DNA of 64,000 bases, from contig NZ_JALVUC010000025.1 of assembly GCF_027023865.1 (NCBI RefSeq), forward strand, positions 11,826 through 75,825. The letters are read 5' to 3'. This document shows positions 22,269 to 31,133 of this stretch, piece by piece. The DNA is from Thermococcus sp. Lineage in GTDB: Archaea > Methanobacteriota_B > Thermococci > Thermococcales > Thermococcaceae. Position 1 is the stretch's first letter. Every line of letters begins with the position of its first letter. The notes below the pieces were generated by a model. The model had not been told where the DNA came from. It worked only from the letters and a program-made list of their open reading frames with translations, and searched no databases. The position numbers and the translations under genes were made by a program.

Positions 22269-23423
22269 TCAAGCTTTTCGCACGATTTCCCGAAGGTCCT
22301 TCAAAAACGCCTCCAGATGTTCCCTCCTCACGTGGGGCATCATAACTATCCTGATGTAGCCGCGGTGGGCGCTTATGCCCCAGCCGCGCTCCTTCAGCTC
22401 TTCTTCCACTGTCTCAAGGTTTCTAGTCCCAAAGGAGACTATGTTGAGCACCGGTTCACGGATGAGGTAAACACCGGAAATTCTCTTTAGCTCCGCCGCG
22501 AACCACCTGCTCAGTTCCATGGCCCTTCTCACGACCTCTCTGTAGCCCTCAAAACCGAGGTGCTTGATCATGGCCCAGACCGCTAAAGCGTTAGCCCCGG
22601 GTCTCGTTCCGGTTATCGTAGCCTGCCATATCTTACCTCCTGCCAAGTAAGGGGCTAGAACGCTTATCGCGTCAATATACTTCCTCTCACGGAATATTAC
22701 CCCCCCTGCCGGGATTGGAACCATACCCATCTTGTGGGGATCTATGGTTACGCTCTTAACGCCTTTAAGACGGAAGTCAAAGTCCGGGATCTCGTATCCC
22801 AAATCTTTGGCGAAGGGGATCACAAAGCCCCCAAAGGCCGCGTCAACGTGGAGTGGAATGCCATAGTCGAGGGCTAAATCGCTCAGAGATGGAATGTCAT
22901 CGACAACGCCCAGTCCGGTCGTTCCTGCTATCCCAACTATACCGATGGTGTTGTCAGTGATCTTCTCCTCAACGTCCCGAACGTTGACGGAGTAATCATC
23001 GTTCAGCTCGGCCCAGACGAGCTTCACCCCAAGCATCTCCCCCGCTTTAATGAAAGAAAAGTGCGCACTCTCCGGGAGGATGAGTTCCGGTTTCTCGACT
23101 CTGGCAAGGTTCCTGAAGGCCCTTACCGCCAGGATGTTGGCCTCGGTGCCGCCGGAGACAATGTGCCCGTAGCCCTTTTCCAGGCTAAGGAGGCTCGCCA
23201 GCATGTTAACGGCTTCCCTCTCGACCCTCTGGCTCCCGACGTGAAGCCCCGGGTCGCCGAGGTTCCTGTCGAGGAACTCCTCAATGATTTTAACCGCAAA
23301 GGGGTGCGGATAGGTGCACATACTGCCCAGAATCCTTCCAGAGTCAAAGGTGAGGTCGTCCGCAGTTTTTGACCTCAGCTCTTCAAGAACCTCCTCCTCG
23401 TCCTCTCCGTTCTTCGGGAACAT
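22269..23423 (-). CDS. mfnA: PLP-dependent L-aspartate/L-tyrosine decarboxylase MfnA, 384 aa
   Basis: This group II decarboxylase makes beta-alanine from aspartate (for coenzyme A in Thermococcales) or tyramine in methanogens. TFDSGRILGSMCTYPHPFA is the archaeal MfnA start, ESAHFSFIKAGEML and HVDAAFGGFVIPFAK bind PLP, and the Schiff-base lysine is in VTIDPHKMGMVPIPAGG at about residue 230. The ATG at 23423 (MFPKNGEDEEE) follows GGTGAG and matches the family length; the nine upstream codons are not needed. It ends close to the repeat pair at 22181-22260. Confidence 0.9.
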   Translation of the reverse strand: MFPKNGEDEEEVLEELRSKTADDLTFDSGRILGSMCTYPHPFAVKIIEEFLDRNLGDPGLHVGSQRVEREAVNMLASLLSLEKGYGHIVSGGTEANILAVRAFRNLARVEKPELILPESAHFSFIKAGEMLGVKLVWAELNDDYSVNVRDVEEKITDNTIGIVGIAGTTGLGVVDDIPSLSDLALDYGIPLHVDAAFGGFVIPFAKDLGYEIPDFDFRLKGVKSVTIDPHKMGMVPIPAGGVIFRERKYIDAISVLAPYLAGGKIWQATITGTRPGANALAVWAMIKHLGFEGYREVVRRAMELSRWFAAELKRISGVYLIREPVLNIVSFGTRNLETVEEELKERGWGISAHRGYIRIVMMPHVRREHLEAFLKDLREIVRKA

Positions 23424-23455
23424 CCTCTCACCGGCGTGAGTTGACGGCATAGGAT

Positions 23456-24652
23456 TTAAGCCTTTGCCCGCGATTTTAGCATTTTGATGTAGGTCTTAAA
23501 GAAGATAGGGGTCGTCAGGGCTGTGAGCATCGAGACTGCTATAACGCTCGCGAAGAGCGCCTGGTCAATTATCCCCGCGCTCAGACCGAAGGTGAGTATG
23601 GCGAGCTCCAGACTACCCCTTCCCCCCATTCCAATGCCTATTAAAGCTGAGTCCCACCAGTCGAGACCGAAGAGCCTGGCCCCAAGACCGCAGCCGAGGA
23701 ATTTCCCTAGGATGGCCGCCAAGTAGAGGCCGAGGATGAGGACAAGGCTTATCCCAGCAAGTGGCGGGTTAAACATAAGGCCGACGTAGATGAAGAACAG
23801 CGGAATGAAGAACTCCGTGAGGACCACCTGGAGGTTTTCTATGAGTTCATTGAGCTTTATGCGCGTCACTATCATCGGGTCCTTCCTCTCGCGGAGCCGA
23901 CTTATCGTTAAACCCGCCAAGTATGCCCCAATTATCTGATTGAGGCCGGCCCACTGAGCCAGTATCGCGAGGGTGAAGGTAAGTATGAGCGTGAACGTGA
24001 AGAAGACGTTGAGATCCCTGACAATGGAGTAGAACCACTTCGCCCTCTTGAAAACGTACTCAGATACCAGGAGCGTCGCGGCGATGAATGCGAGTATCTT
24101 GACGGTAAGGATTCCAAAGGATGGGAGGTTCATGCTTCCCCCCGCCATCGCGGTAATGATTCCAATGAGATAGACTGCCATTATGTCGTCGGCAAAGGCC
24201 GCCCCCATGAGTATCGACGATATCACCCGCTTAACACGCTCCCTGACGAGGACACCGCTCGTGACTTCTATGGCCGTGTTTCCAAGGGTGACGCCGATGA
24301 AAACGGCCGCCACCCAGCCATTTCCGAAGGCCATTACCGTGGTGAACCCCAGGAAGAAGGAGAACGCAACGCCAAGGGCCGCAACGACAATCGCTTTCTT
24401 TGTGTTCTGAGCTATGGCCGAGAAGTTGCTCGTTAATCCCATGTAGAGCATCATCATGATGAGTCCGAACTCCGCGAGAACCTTAAGGTCCCCTGTTGGT
24501 TTTATCCACCCCAGAACAAACGGCCCGAGGAGGATGCCGGTTAAAACGTGGGCTATTATCGGGTGTATTTCAAACCTCTCAAACAGCCACTCTATACTCT
24601 TCGCAGTAACGAGAAGGAGGGCAAGGGCAGCTAAGAATTCCACCTCATCCAC
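23456..24652 (-). CDS. Na+/H+ or K+/H+ antiporter, CPA2 family, 398 aa
   Basis: About 12-13 hydrophobic helices span the protein. HPIIAHVLTGILLGPFVLGWI is the CPA2 N-terminal signature and GAAFADDIMAVYLIGII contains the double Asp of electrogenic antiporters of the NapA type. GMGGRGSLELAILTFGLSAGII lies near the C-terminus. No regulatory TrkA domain is attached. The start overlaps a small membrane protein gene by 8 bases, and mfnA follows after the stop in the same direction. Confidence 0.88.
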   Translation of the reverse strand: MDEVEFLAALALLLVTAKSIEWLFERFEIHPIIAHVLTGILLGPFVLGWIKPTGDLKVLAEFGLIMMMLYMGLTSNFSAIAQNTKKAIVVAALGVAFSFFLGFTTVMAFGNGWVAAVFIGVTLGNTAIEVTSGVLVRERVKRVISSILMGAAFADDIMAVYLIGIITAMAGGSMNLPSFGILTVKILAFIAATLLVSEYVFKRAKWFYSIVRDLNVFFTFTLILTFTLAILAQWAGLNQIIGAYLAGLTISRLRERKDPMIVTRIKLNELIENLQVVLTEFFIPLFFIYVGLMFNPPLAGISLVLILGLYLAAILGKFLGCGLGARLFGLDWWDSALIGIGMGGRGSLELAILTFGLSAGIIDQALFASVIAVSMLTALTTPIFFKTYIKMLKSRAKA

Positions 24653-24905
24653 CCCGCAACAGGAGGGCCGCGGCCAGCCAGAGGGCCATCAGGACTATCG
24701 CTAGAATTACAGCCAGCGTTGCCACACCCTTGTTCGTCCCAAAGACTATTGGAATCGGGCCTATCATAATAACTCCCCCGCCCTCCACGCTTCCCTCTTC
24801 CCCGGGGGTTGCTAACACCGTGCCGAGGAAGACGAGCAGGAAACCGGTCAGGATGAGAACCATGCCAGCGGTGATAAGCGCCCTCCCGTCCATACGGTAT
24901 TCCAT
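24645..24905 (-). CDS. Small two-helix membrane protein, DUF131 family, 86 aa
   Basis: Two hydrophobic segments, ALITAGMVLILTGFLLVFLG near the start and VATLAVILAIVLMALWLAAAL near the end, enclose GGVIMIGPIPIVFGTNKGV, the conserved loop of the TIGR00304/DUF131 family of archaeal membrane proteins of unknown function. It is translationally coupled to the antiporter gene by an 8-base overlap and could be an accessory subunit; this is inference only. The codon MDGRALI at 24893 is an alternative start. Confidence 0.8.
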   Translation of the reverse strand: MEYRMDGRALITAGMVLILTGFLLVFLGTVLATPGEEGSVEGGGVIMIGPIPIVFGTNKGVATLAVILAIVLMALWLAAALLLRGG

Positions 24906-24970
24906 TCTCTAAGAACTTTTAAAGCTTAACGCACCCAAAGGATTAAAATGCATCGGGAGAAAAAGAGAAC

Positions 24971-25660
24971 ATGCTTGTGCTCGTTGACCTCGATGATACC
25001 CTCTGCAACACGTGGGAGGCCGGGAAGTACAGCATCGTCCGCCTCCTGCCATACCTCCTCAGACGGAGGAAGCTCAAAGCCTTTCTCTACATCGTGACCG
25101 CCCGCTACCGCGAGCTTGAACAGTCCCACGAGGTCTACACCCTCGACTTCGACAGACTCGTCGAGAGGGTCATGGGGAAGATATACTCAAAAGTCCACCC
25201 GGAGGAGCTTGAGGAAATAACCGAGCTGATAGACAGGGTCTTCTTCTCAAACATCAAGCTCTATCCCGATGCAATAACCTTTCTCCGTGGTGTGAAGAGA
25301 ATGGGCGCCAGGCTCGTTCTCGTGACTGACTCTTCGAGCAAGTGGCAGAGGAAAAAGCTTGAACACCTCGGGATAAAGGATTATTTTGATGCACTCATAA
25401 TAAGTGGCGAAACCGGGCACAGCAAGCTCGAACCACACAACTTCCGCCTTGCAAAACACCTCTTTCCAGACGACGAGGTCTACGTGGTCGGAGACCGGGA
25501 CGACACAGACATGCAGGGGGGGAAGATGGTAGGTGCGACCACGATACTCGTGAGTAGAGGCTACTTCAGCGGCAGGCTATCAAAGCACGCGGACTACGTC
25601 GTGGGCAGCCTCTCTGAGGCCTTGGAGGTGATCAAGCGTGAGCATGAAAAGCGAGCTTAA
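24971..25660 (+). CDS. HAD-superfamily hydrolase, 229 aa
   Basis: MLVLVDLDDTLCNTWE carries motif I (DxDDT), LVLVTDSSSKWQRKKLEHLG motif II and the motif III lysine region, and VYVVGDRDDTDMQGGKMVGA motif IV. A helical cap domain lies between residues 20 and 95. Such enzymes remove phosphate from small substrates; the target is unknown. It overlaps the next gene by 23 bases, so both are one transcript. The neighbour is a lipid-kinase-like membrane protein, which leaves a lipid or polyprenyl phosphate as a possible substrate. Confidence 0.88.
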   Translation: MLVLVDLDDTLCNTWEAGKYSIVRLLPYLLRRRKLKAFLYIVTARYRELEQSHEVYTLDFDRLVERVMGKIYSKVHPEELEEITELIDRVFFSNIKLYPDAITFLRGVKRMGARLVLVTDSSSKWQRKKLEHLGIKDYFDALIISGETGHSKLEPHNFRLAKHLFPDDEVYVVGDRDDTDMQGGKMVGATTILVSRGYFSGRLSKHADYVVGSLSEALEVIKREHEKRA

Positions 25661-26264
25661 GCGGAAGTCCCTCCATCTTGCAGGCCTGCTCGTTCCCCTC
25701 TCTTACTACCTCTTTGGAAAGGAGTTGACGCTCACCTTCATAGCCGTGACCTTCTTCGTCTTCGTCGTGCTGGAGCCCTTCAGGATCATCGAGGAGTTAC
25801 GGGACAGGATAAAGAAGAGACTAAGGATATACGTCGATGAGGATGTTTTTGAGAGGATGGAGGAGATTGAGAGGCGCATCGATGAGATAACGAGGGAACA
25901 CGAGCGCTACCGCGTTGCAGCCCATATATACTTTGCCGCGGCCTCGTTCACTGTCGTCTACTTTTTCCCACGAGATATTGCGGTTGGAGCAATAAGCGTT
26001 GCAACGGTCGGGGACGCACTAGCCGCTGTAGTTGGCAGATCCCTAGGGAGGCACCGTTTCTCCAACGGGAAGAGCCTTGAGGGGAGTTTGGCATTCTTCA
26101 TCTCAGCGCTGTTGATTCTCTGGCCGCTCATCGGGCCTCCACTAGCGCTTGCTGGTGCACTCACTGGGGCCCTCGTGGAGTTCTACAACCTACCTCCCGA
26201 TGACAACTTCTCGAACCAGATAAGCATTGCACTGGTGCTTTATCTGCTCAGTTTTATGCATTAA
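25638..26264 (+). CDS. Dolichol/phytol kinase-like membrane protein, 208 aa
   Basis: KSELKRKSLHLAGLLVPLSYYL at the N-terminus and AISVATVGDALAAVVGRSLGRH RFSNGKSLEGSL in the second half are the conserved blocks of the SEC59/DGK1/VTE5 CTP-dependent lipid kinases. About five hydrophobic helices and a charged central segment (ERMEEIERRIDEITREHERY) are present. The GTG at 25638 has GGAGGTGAT at good spacing; an ATG lies two codons later. It would phosphorylate dolichol or an archaeal isoprenoid and so supply the carrier for AglB. The lipid is inferred. Confidence 0.75.
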   Translation: MSMKSELKRKSLHLAGLLVPLSYYLFGKELTLTFIAVTFFVFVVLEPFRIIEELRDRIKKRLRIYVDEDVFERMEEIERRIDEITREHERYRVAAHIYFAAASFTVVYFFPRDIAVGAISVATVGDALAAVVGRSLGRHRFSNGKSLEGSLAFFISALLILWPLIGPPLALAGALTGALVEFYNLPPDDNFSNQISIALVLYLLSFMH

Positions 26265-26370
26265 ATTCAAAAATGGAAAACGAGCCTCAGTCTGAGGCCA
26301 TGGTTATGGTGGAGAACCTAATCTTCAAAACATACACCACCCACTCATATGGTTATTATTAGGAAAAAGG

Positions 26371-26407
26371 TTTATATGCCTTTTCTTCGATATCACCAGC
26401 AGTGATA
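26371..26407 (+). promoter_or_regulatory. Promoter with Thermococcales glycolytic motif (TrmBL1/Tgr site)
   Basis: The TATA box TTTATAT is at 26371-26377 and TATCAC-CAGCA-GTGATA, an exact TATCACN5GTGATA motif, at 26391-26407. This is the binding site of TrmBL1 (Tgr). When it lies downstream of the TATA box, as here, the factor represses sugar-degradation genes until maltooligosaccharides are available. The start codon of the glucanotransferase follows 22 bases later. Confidence 0.85.
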
Positions 26408-26429
26408 ACAGCTCTACGGGTGGTCTTCA

Positions 26430-28385
26430 ATGATAAACCTCATTTTTGGAATACACAACCATCAGCCCCTAGGAAACTTTGGATGGGTCTTTGAGAGCGC
26501 CTACGAGAGGTCATACCGCCCCTTCATGGAAACCTTAGAGGATTACCCCAACATGAAGGTCGCCACCCACTATTCCGGCCCTCTCTTAGAGTGGCTGAGT
26601 GAAAACAGACCGGAGCACCTCGACCTCATCCGCTCACTCGTGAAGAAGGGTCAGCTTGAATTGGTCGTTGCCGGCTTCTACGAGCCTGTTTTAGCGGCCA
26701 TCCCTAAGGAAGACAGGATAGAGCAGATAAACCTTCTGAAGGGATTCGCGAAGAGGCTCGGCTACGACGCGAGGGGCGTCTGGCTCACCGAGCGCGTCTG
26801 GCAGCCCGAATTGGTTAAGAGCCTCCGCGCGGCTGGGATAGATTACGTCATCGTCGACGACTACCACTTCATGAGCGCTGGCCTCGCCAAGGAGGAGCTA
26901 TACTGGCCCTACTACACCGAGGACGGCGGGGAGGTTATAACAGTCTTCCCGATAGACGAGAAGCTCCGCTATCTGATTCCATTCCGGCCGGTTGAGAAAA
27001 CCCTCGACTATCTACACGGCCTTGACAATGGTGACGGGAGCCGGCTCGCGGTCTTCCACGATGACGGGGAGAAGTTTGGTGTCTGGCCCGGGACCCACGA
27101 GTGGGTCTATGGGAAAGGCTGGCTGAGGGACTTCTTTGACAGAGTCTCAAGCGACGAGAGGATAAACATCACCCTCTATTCGGAGTACCTATCAAGATTT
27201 AAACCTAGGGGCCTTGTTTACCTCCCGATAGCCTCCTACTTCGAGATGAGTGAGTGGTCCCTTCCAGCAAGGCAGGCAAAGCTCTTCGTCGAGTTCGTGG
27301 AGAGGTTGAAGGAGCAGAACCAGTTTGAGAGGTACCGGGTCTTCGTACGCGGTGGCATCTGGAAGAACTTCTTCTTCAAGTACCCGGAGATCAACTACAT
27401 GCACAAGCGCATGCTCATGGTGAGCAAGCTGGTCAGAGGAAACCCCGAGGCGAGGCGCTTCGTCTTCAGGGCCCAGTGCAACGACGCCTACTGGCACGGT
27501 GTTTTCGGTGGGGTTTATCTCCCGCACCTCCGCAGGGCAGTCTGGGAGAATCTCATAAGGGCGAACAGCTTCGTTTCCACGGGCAGTTTCGTCCGCGACA
27601 TAGACTTCGACGGAAAGGACGAGGTCTTTCTGGAAAATGCTAACTTCTACGCGGTCTTTAAACCCTCCTATGGCGGTGCCCTTTTTGAGTTTTCCTCCAA
27701 GAGAAGGGCCGTCAACTACAACGACGTTCTGGCCAGGAGACGGGAGCACTACCATGAGGTCCCGGAGGTTGCTACTCCGGAGGACGGGTCTAAAGACGGG
27801 GTTGCGAGCATACACGAGCTTGGAAAGAAAATCCCGGATGAGATAAAACGTGAGCTGGTCTATGACTGGCAGATGAAGGCCATTCTCCAGGATCACTTTA
27901 TAACGCCAGAGACATCGCTTGACGACTACCGTCTTGTGAGGTATGGGGAGCTCGGGGATTTTATCAATCAACCGTATGGCTTTGAACTCGGGGAAAGCCT
28001 GAGAATGTGGCGTGACGGTCTGGTCGACTCAAAGCCTGGCAGGGTTGAGAAGAGCTTTGGGCTCCGTGATGATGGATTCAATGTTGAGTACGGAGTTAAA
28101 AGCCCTATTAAGGCTCTCTTCGGCGTCGAGATAAATCTAGCCGTCCACAGCGTCATGGAGGAACCCGCGGAATTCGAGGCTGAAATCTTCGAGGTGGACG
28201 ACCCCTACGGCATCGGAAAGGTGAGGATAGAACTCGACAGGAAAGCCAGAGTCTGGAAGTACCCCATAAAGACCCTTAGCCAGAGCGAGAGTGGATGGGA
28301 CTTCATCCAGCAGGGCGTCAGCTACACGCTTCTGTTCCCGGTTGATGGTGAGCTCCACTTCAGGCTGAGGTTCAGGGAGTTTTGA
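26430..28385 (+). CDS. 4-alpha-glucanotransferase, GH57, 651 aa
   Basis: The enzyme transfers alpha-1,4-glucan chains in intracellular maltodextrin metabolism and closely resembles the Thermococcus litoralis enzyme. FGIHNHQPLGNFGWV begins the catalytic barrel; the nucleophile is Glu121 in GVWLTERVWQPELVK and the acid/base is Asp212 in VFHDDGEKFGVWPGTHEW. CNDAYWHGVFGGVYLPHLR closes the barrel near residue 360, followed by a beta-sandwich domain. No signal peptide is present. It is preceded by a glycolytic motif that predicts repression by TrmBL1 in the absence of sugar. Both catalytic residues are intact. Confidence 0.95.
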   Translation: MINLIFGIHNHQPLGNFGWVFESAYERSYRPFMETLEDYPNMKVATHYSGPLLEWLSENRPEHLDLIRSLVKKGQLELVVAGFYEPVLAAIPKEDRIEQINLLKGFAKRLGYDARGVWLTERVWQPELVKSLRAAGIDYVIVDDYHFMSAGLAKEELYWPYYTEDGGEVITVFPIDEKLRYLIPFRPVEKTLDYLHGLDNGDGSRLAVFHDDGEKFGVWPGTHEWVYGKGWLRDFFDRVSSDERINITLYSEYLSRFKPRGLVYLPIASYFEMSEWSLPARQAKLFVEFVERLKEQNQFERYRVFVRGGIWKNFFFKYPEINYMHKRMLMVSKLVRGNPEARRFVFRAQCNDAYWHGVFGGVYLPHLRRAVWENLIRANSFVSTGSFVRDIDFDGKDEVFLENANFYAVFKPSYGGALFEFSSKRRAVNYNDVLARRREHYHEVPEVATPEDGSKDGVASIHELGKKIPDEIKRELVYDWQMKAILQDHFITPETSLDDYRLVRYGELGDFINQPYGFELGESLRMWRDGLVDSKPGRVEKSFGLRDDGFNVEYGVKSPIKALFGVEINLAVHSVMEEPAEFEAEIFEVDDPYGIGKVRIELDRKARVWKYPIKTLSQSESGWDFIQQGVSYTLLFPVDGELHFRLRFREF

Positions 28386-30648
28386 CCTTTTTTATCTTAA
28401 CCCTTTTTCCAGGGAAAAACTCAAAGAGAACGTACAGACTGATTATCAACCAGGCTATCGTCGAGTACATCCTCATCGGCAGGAAGGGATCCCTGAACTC
28501 ACCCTCAATCTCTCCACTCCCGTTAACCGGAACGAGTGTAAGGCCAGTTCTATCATCCCTCAGCACCCTGGCTTCCCTTCCGTTTACTTCAATGTGCCAG
28601 TATGGGTAGTAGGCCTCTGATACACGAAGGAGAGTCGGCCCGTTGGCCTCAAACCGGGCGCGGTACATACCATCAGAGACGTTCCCCCCAATGTACTTAA
28701 ATTTCCCTGTGTTTCCAGCGAGACTGACCAGGAGTCCAAGCTCGTAGCTCGAGTTCCAGTAGAGAGCATGGAAGAGGAGGTTTCCCCCGATGAGATAAAG
28801 TCTTCCCCTGCCAATGCGGACTTCCCCGATTAAGATCTCGTTCCCAGCCTTAACAATGGGTTTCCCCATCTTAAACACCGGGCCGTACCACGGCCCTCCT
28901 TCGTAGCTGAAGGGGGCAAAGTGGGACACATTATAAACTCTCGAACTGAGCGCGAAGCCGTTTATGGGTGCCATCTCCGCCCTTATTCCAAAAAGGTCTC
29001 CGCTCGTCTCGGGTATCCAGAGAACTGTCCCTCCCCTTTCAGTAAACTCTCTTAGAATTTTCTCAAATTTCCCTGAGGGCTGGCCCACATAAATAACCCC
29101 AGCGGCGCCGGGAGGCAGTAACTCAAGTTCTGAGGGGTTTTCAATGTATGCATAGTCCAAAGGCATTTCATAGAACTTCCCTACCAGGATAAAGTTCACC
29201 CGCTGGATGAAGGACACATTGGACTCATACACCGTGTAGTTTCCAATCCTTTCGACCGGATGATACCCCCACAGCGAGGTATTTAATGATGTTACAAAGA
29301 ACCTAACAGCGTAGGCTTTGAGGTAGGGGGTGGCGTTACCGCCAGTATCCAACAGGTACCACATTGTCCACTCACCTTTACCTACGGGATTACCCTCATG
29401 GTACCAGCCGTTCATAGTAGCCTTGCCGCAAAGGGCCGGCATGTAGCTATAAAATGCCTCTCCAATAAGAGGATACATAACAAACCTCCAGTCACTTCCA
29501 CTCTGCTCTTTGAGGAAGTCTGAAACTTCGATCAAATCCCTCGGGTAGTGGATGGTCTCCACGGGAGTCAGCACAATCCCGATGATGAGAATGAGAATGA
29601 GAAAGGATGCGGTCACGTACTTCCACCTAAGCGCCATACCGGTTAAGAGGTCGGAGACCATCAACGGAACGAGGAGGTTTGCCATGTCCATCCATCTGTA
29701 GGGGGGTATCATCGAAAGGGGAGGGATGGAGTGAATCCATGGAGTTGGGGAATACACACCAAGGGAGAGGTAAATAAAGACCAAAAGGAGCGCGGGCTTT
29801 CTCCACCCAATATTCCTCCTCAAGACGCCATCTAGAATCACCAGGCTGAGAATGAGAAGGGATGCTAATCCCGCAGGCTGAAGGAAGTACTCAGGCCTTA
29901 TGCTGTAGCCTCTGAAAAGCCATACATCCGTGTAGATATTCCAGAAGTTCGTCCACCTTATATCCATAAAGAAGGGAACGTACCAGAAGGAGGTGAGAAC
30001 AGTTACAAGCCCTGCGGCTTTTACGGAGTTGGACAGCGCATCAACCTCCTTGAGTTCATCCCACAGGAGAACGAGCGTCGTTAGTGTGAGGGGGATTATT
30101 ATCGAGTGGTGCGTGAGCACGACGATGGAGATGCCAAGTGACGCTGCAAAGAGGTACCTCCTCCGGTGATCCGTGAGCCACAGTGCGGACAGTAAAAAGA
30201 GCGGGGAGAGGGCTATGGCGTTCGCCCTTGGGAAGTTACCCTCAAGGTACGCCACCCCAATGTGCCAGGGAAATAGGAGAAATAGAACAGGAGCCGCGTA
30301 TCTCTCCTTTCCAGTTTTTCCAAGGTAAACCCACAGCGCGAGGGCGCCAACGATGGATGTGAGCATTAGGGTTGCGGCGTATCCCCGGATATCCGCTCCA
30401 AAGAGCTTCCCAAGTGAGGCCGCTAAAAGATAGGAAGCTGGAGGGTAAAAGCGCAGGAATGGAAATCCCGCGTACCAGTCCTCTATCCATGGCTTCCATC
30501 CAGCTGTCATAAGCTTGTGGATTTTAAAGAGGTGCCCGTTTCCATCAACTGACAGAGCCGGCGGCTGATTTAAGCTGAAGAGTGGGAGGAAGAGAATCAC
30601 GGAGATTGCGGAAAGCAGGATAATGTAAGCGATATCCCTTTTCCTCAC
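28372..30648 (-). CDS. Large polytopic membrane protein, PTPS-related domain (GT-C-like), 758 aa
   Basis: The N-terminal half holds about ten hydrophobic helices, with the conserved DGNGHLFKIHKLMTAGWKPWIEDWYAGFPF and YPPASYLLAASLGKL, matching the archaeal 6-pyruvoyl-tetrahydropterin-synthase-related membrane domain (PF10131), which resembles GT-C glycosyltransferases. The C-terminal 300 residues are a soluble extracellular domain with N-x-S/T sequons, ending in one helix and a basic tail. Despite the family name there is no pterin role. It converges with the GH57 gene (14-base overlap) and is coupled to the 145-aa gene upstream by a 4-base overlap. Confidence 0.75.
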   Translation of the reverse strand: MRKRDIAYIILLSAISVILFLPLFSLNQPPALSVDGNGHLFKIHKLMTAGWKPWIEDWYAGFPFLRFYPPASYLLAASLGKLFGADIRGYAATLMLTSIVGALALWVYLGKTGKERYAAPVLFLLFPWHIGVAYLEGNFPRANAIALSPLFLLSALWLTDHRRRYLFAASLGISIVVLTHHSIIIPLTLTTLVLLWDELKEVDALSNSVKAAGLVTVLTSFWYVPFFMDIRWTNFWNIYTDVWLFRGYSIRPEYFLQPAGLASLLILSLVILDGVLRRNIGWRKPALLLVFIYLSLGVYSPTPWIHSIPPLSMIPPYRWMDMANLLVPLMVSDLLTGMALRWKYVTASFLILILIIGIVLTPVETIHYPRDLIEVSDFLKEQSGSDWRFVMYPLIGEAFYSYMPALCGKATMNGWYHEGNPVGKGEWTMWYLLDTGGNATPYLKAYAVRFFVTSLNTSLWGYHPVERIGNYTVYESNVSFIQRVNFILVGKFYEMPLDYAYIENPSELELLPPGAAGVIYVGQPSGKFEKILREFTERGGTVLWIPETSGDLFGIRAEMAPINGFALSSRVYNVSHFAPFSYEGGPWYGPVFKMGKPIVKAGNEILIGEVRIGRGRLYLIGGNLLFHALYWNSSYELGLLVSLAGNTGKFKYIGGNVSDGMYRARFEANGPTLLRVSEAYYPYWHIEVNGREARVLRDDRTGLTLVPVNGSGEIEGEFRDPFLPMRMYSTIAWLIISLYVLFEFFPGKRVKIKKVKTP

Positions 30649-31082
30649 TCTCCACCCTCCAAGAGGTCAAGTAGCTCTGCAAGCCCCTCAATTGTGGCGC
30701 TGAAGACGGTACTCCGCCCGTCGGTCCCCATCCAAAGCCCGTGTGCGGCTCTGGATATGTTGTAAGTTGTTCCCGGAAGTTCAAGAAAGCCCTCCCCCTC
30801 AACCTCCACCTCCAGTGGGATGCTTCCCACAATGAAGGCCTTTGAAAGGTACTCATCCAGTCTCAGGAGCTCAGCAAGCACAACTTTAAGTGCTCCTAAC
30901 CCAAACCACAGTATAACCTCGTTCTTCGAGTAGTCACACAGGAGCCTGATACCTCCACTAGGGACCGTGAAGTCTGCCGAATAGCGTTCCACACCCTCCC
31001 ATTCGACCGTTCTACTTTTGACCATGAAGCGCTTCACAAACGCACGGATGTAGTTGATCCCGGTGATTTTTATCGTCGCCAT
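30645..31082 (-). CDS. Conserved hypothetical protein, 145 aa
   Basis: I do not recognise this protein. It has no signal peptide or membrane helix; the visible features are a mixed alpha/beta pattern with VEWEGVERYSADFTVPSGGIRLLCDYSKNEVILWF and LELPGTTYNISRAAHGLWMG. It overlaps the start of the large membrane protein gene by 4 bases and shares its promoter, so the two probably act together. ATATCC/TATA elements lie in the divergent region 31083-31133 shared with the GT2 gene. Confidence 0.65.
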   Translation of the reverse strand: MATIKITGINYIRAFVKRFMVKSRTVEWEGVERYSADFTVPSGGIRLLCDYSKNEVILWFGLGALKVVLAELLRLDEYLSKAFIVGSIPLEVEVEGEGFLELPGTTYNISRAAHGLWMGTDGRSTVFSATIEGLAELLDLLEGGE

Positions 31083-31133
31083 ATCTGCCTCTACCTAAGG
31101 ATATTTATACTACTCTCTAAAAAATGTTTATCA

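Noticed and set aside
26290-26362. Small leader peptide MVMVENLIFKTY before the glucanotransferase
   Set aside because: It lies upstream of the TATA box and has no ribosome binding site, so it would not be on the transcript.
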